From Candidatus Zixiibacteriota bacterium (GTDB lineage Bacteria > Zixibacteria > MSB-5A5 > GN15 > FEB-12): 6,507 bases of DNA. Position 1 is the stretch's first letter. Every line of letters starts with the position of its first letter. The stretch covers positions 1 through 6,507 of the forward strand of contig DAOWMZ010000108.1 in assembly GCA_030642845.1 (NCBI GenBank), read 5' to 3'. Under the pieces are notes generated by a model, which made no database searches, had not been told where the DNA came from, and saw only the letters and a list, made by a program, of their open reading frames with translations. Positions 6,503-6,507 of this stretch are shown piece by piece. The position numbers were made by a program, and so were the translations under genes.

Positions 6503-6507
6503 TTGAC

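Overview
The window is about 6.5 kb of AT-rich bacterial DNA. It carries one 5'-truncated gene, three complete + strand genes and one small - strand gene whose upstream region lies past the right edge. There are no RNA genes, transposons, CRISPR repeats or phage genes that I can recognise. The protein families fit an anaerobic or facultative bacterium of the Bacteroidetes/Chlorobi/Ignavibacteria/Cloacimonetes/Marinimicrobia type, or a deltaproteobacterium. This placement is inferred from family resemblance and base composition and is not firm.

Left block (1-2203): the end of a cysteine-rich iron-sulfur protein resembling the N-terminus of the Complex I subunit NuoG (one 2Fe-2S site, two ferredoxin-type 4Fe-4S sites and a Cys-rich tail). 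It overlaps by 14 bases the start of a stand-alone FMN-binding glutamate synthase-type protein. The latter has the synthase barrel but no glutaminase domain, and its only four cysteines sit in an N-terminal cluster. The overlap and shared redox theme suggest the iron-sulfur protein passes electrons to the flavin of the synthase-like protein. Any NuoE/NuoF-like NADH-oxidising partner would lie upstream, outside the window. A perfect 15-bp inverted repeat after the second gene probably ends this operon.

Right block (2306-6203): two overlapping genes (8 bases shared), each encoding a diverged copy of the ATP-binding domain of PEP synthase/pyruvate phosphate dikinase. Neither has the phosphohistidine swivelling domain or the PEP/pyruvate barrel. 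The first copy has a well-ordered C-terminal domain of unknown function. The second has an N-terminal GAF-like sensor domain of the kind found in histidine kinases, then a helical middle region. Together they look like a two-protein nucleotide-dependent signalling or phosphotransfer system rather than a metabolic dikinase. This is the most interesting part of the window.

Right edge (6251-6502, - strand): an 83-residue single-pass membrane protein, convergent with the dikinase-like pair. Its C-terminal motif (YxxID...GVYRIPID.AI) recalls small membrane proteins found near cytochrome oxidase genes.
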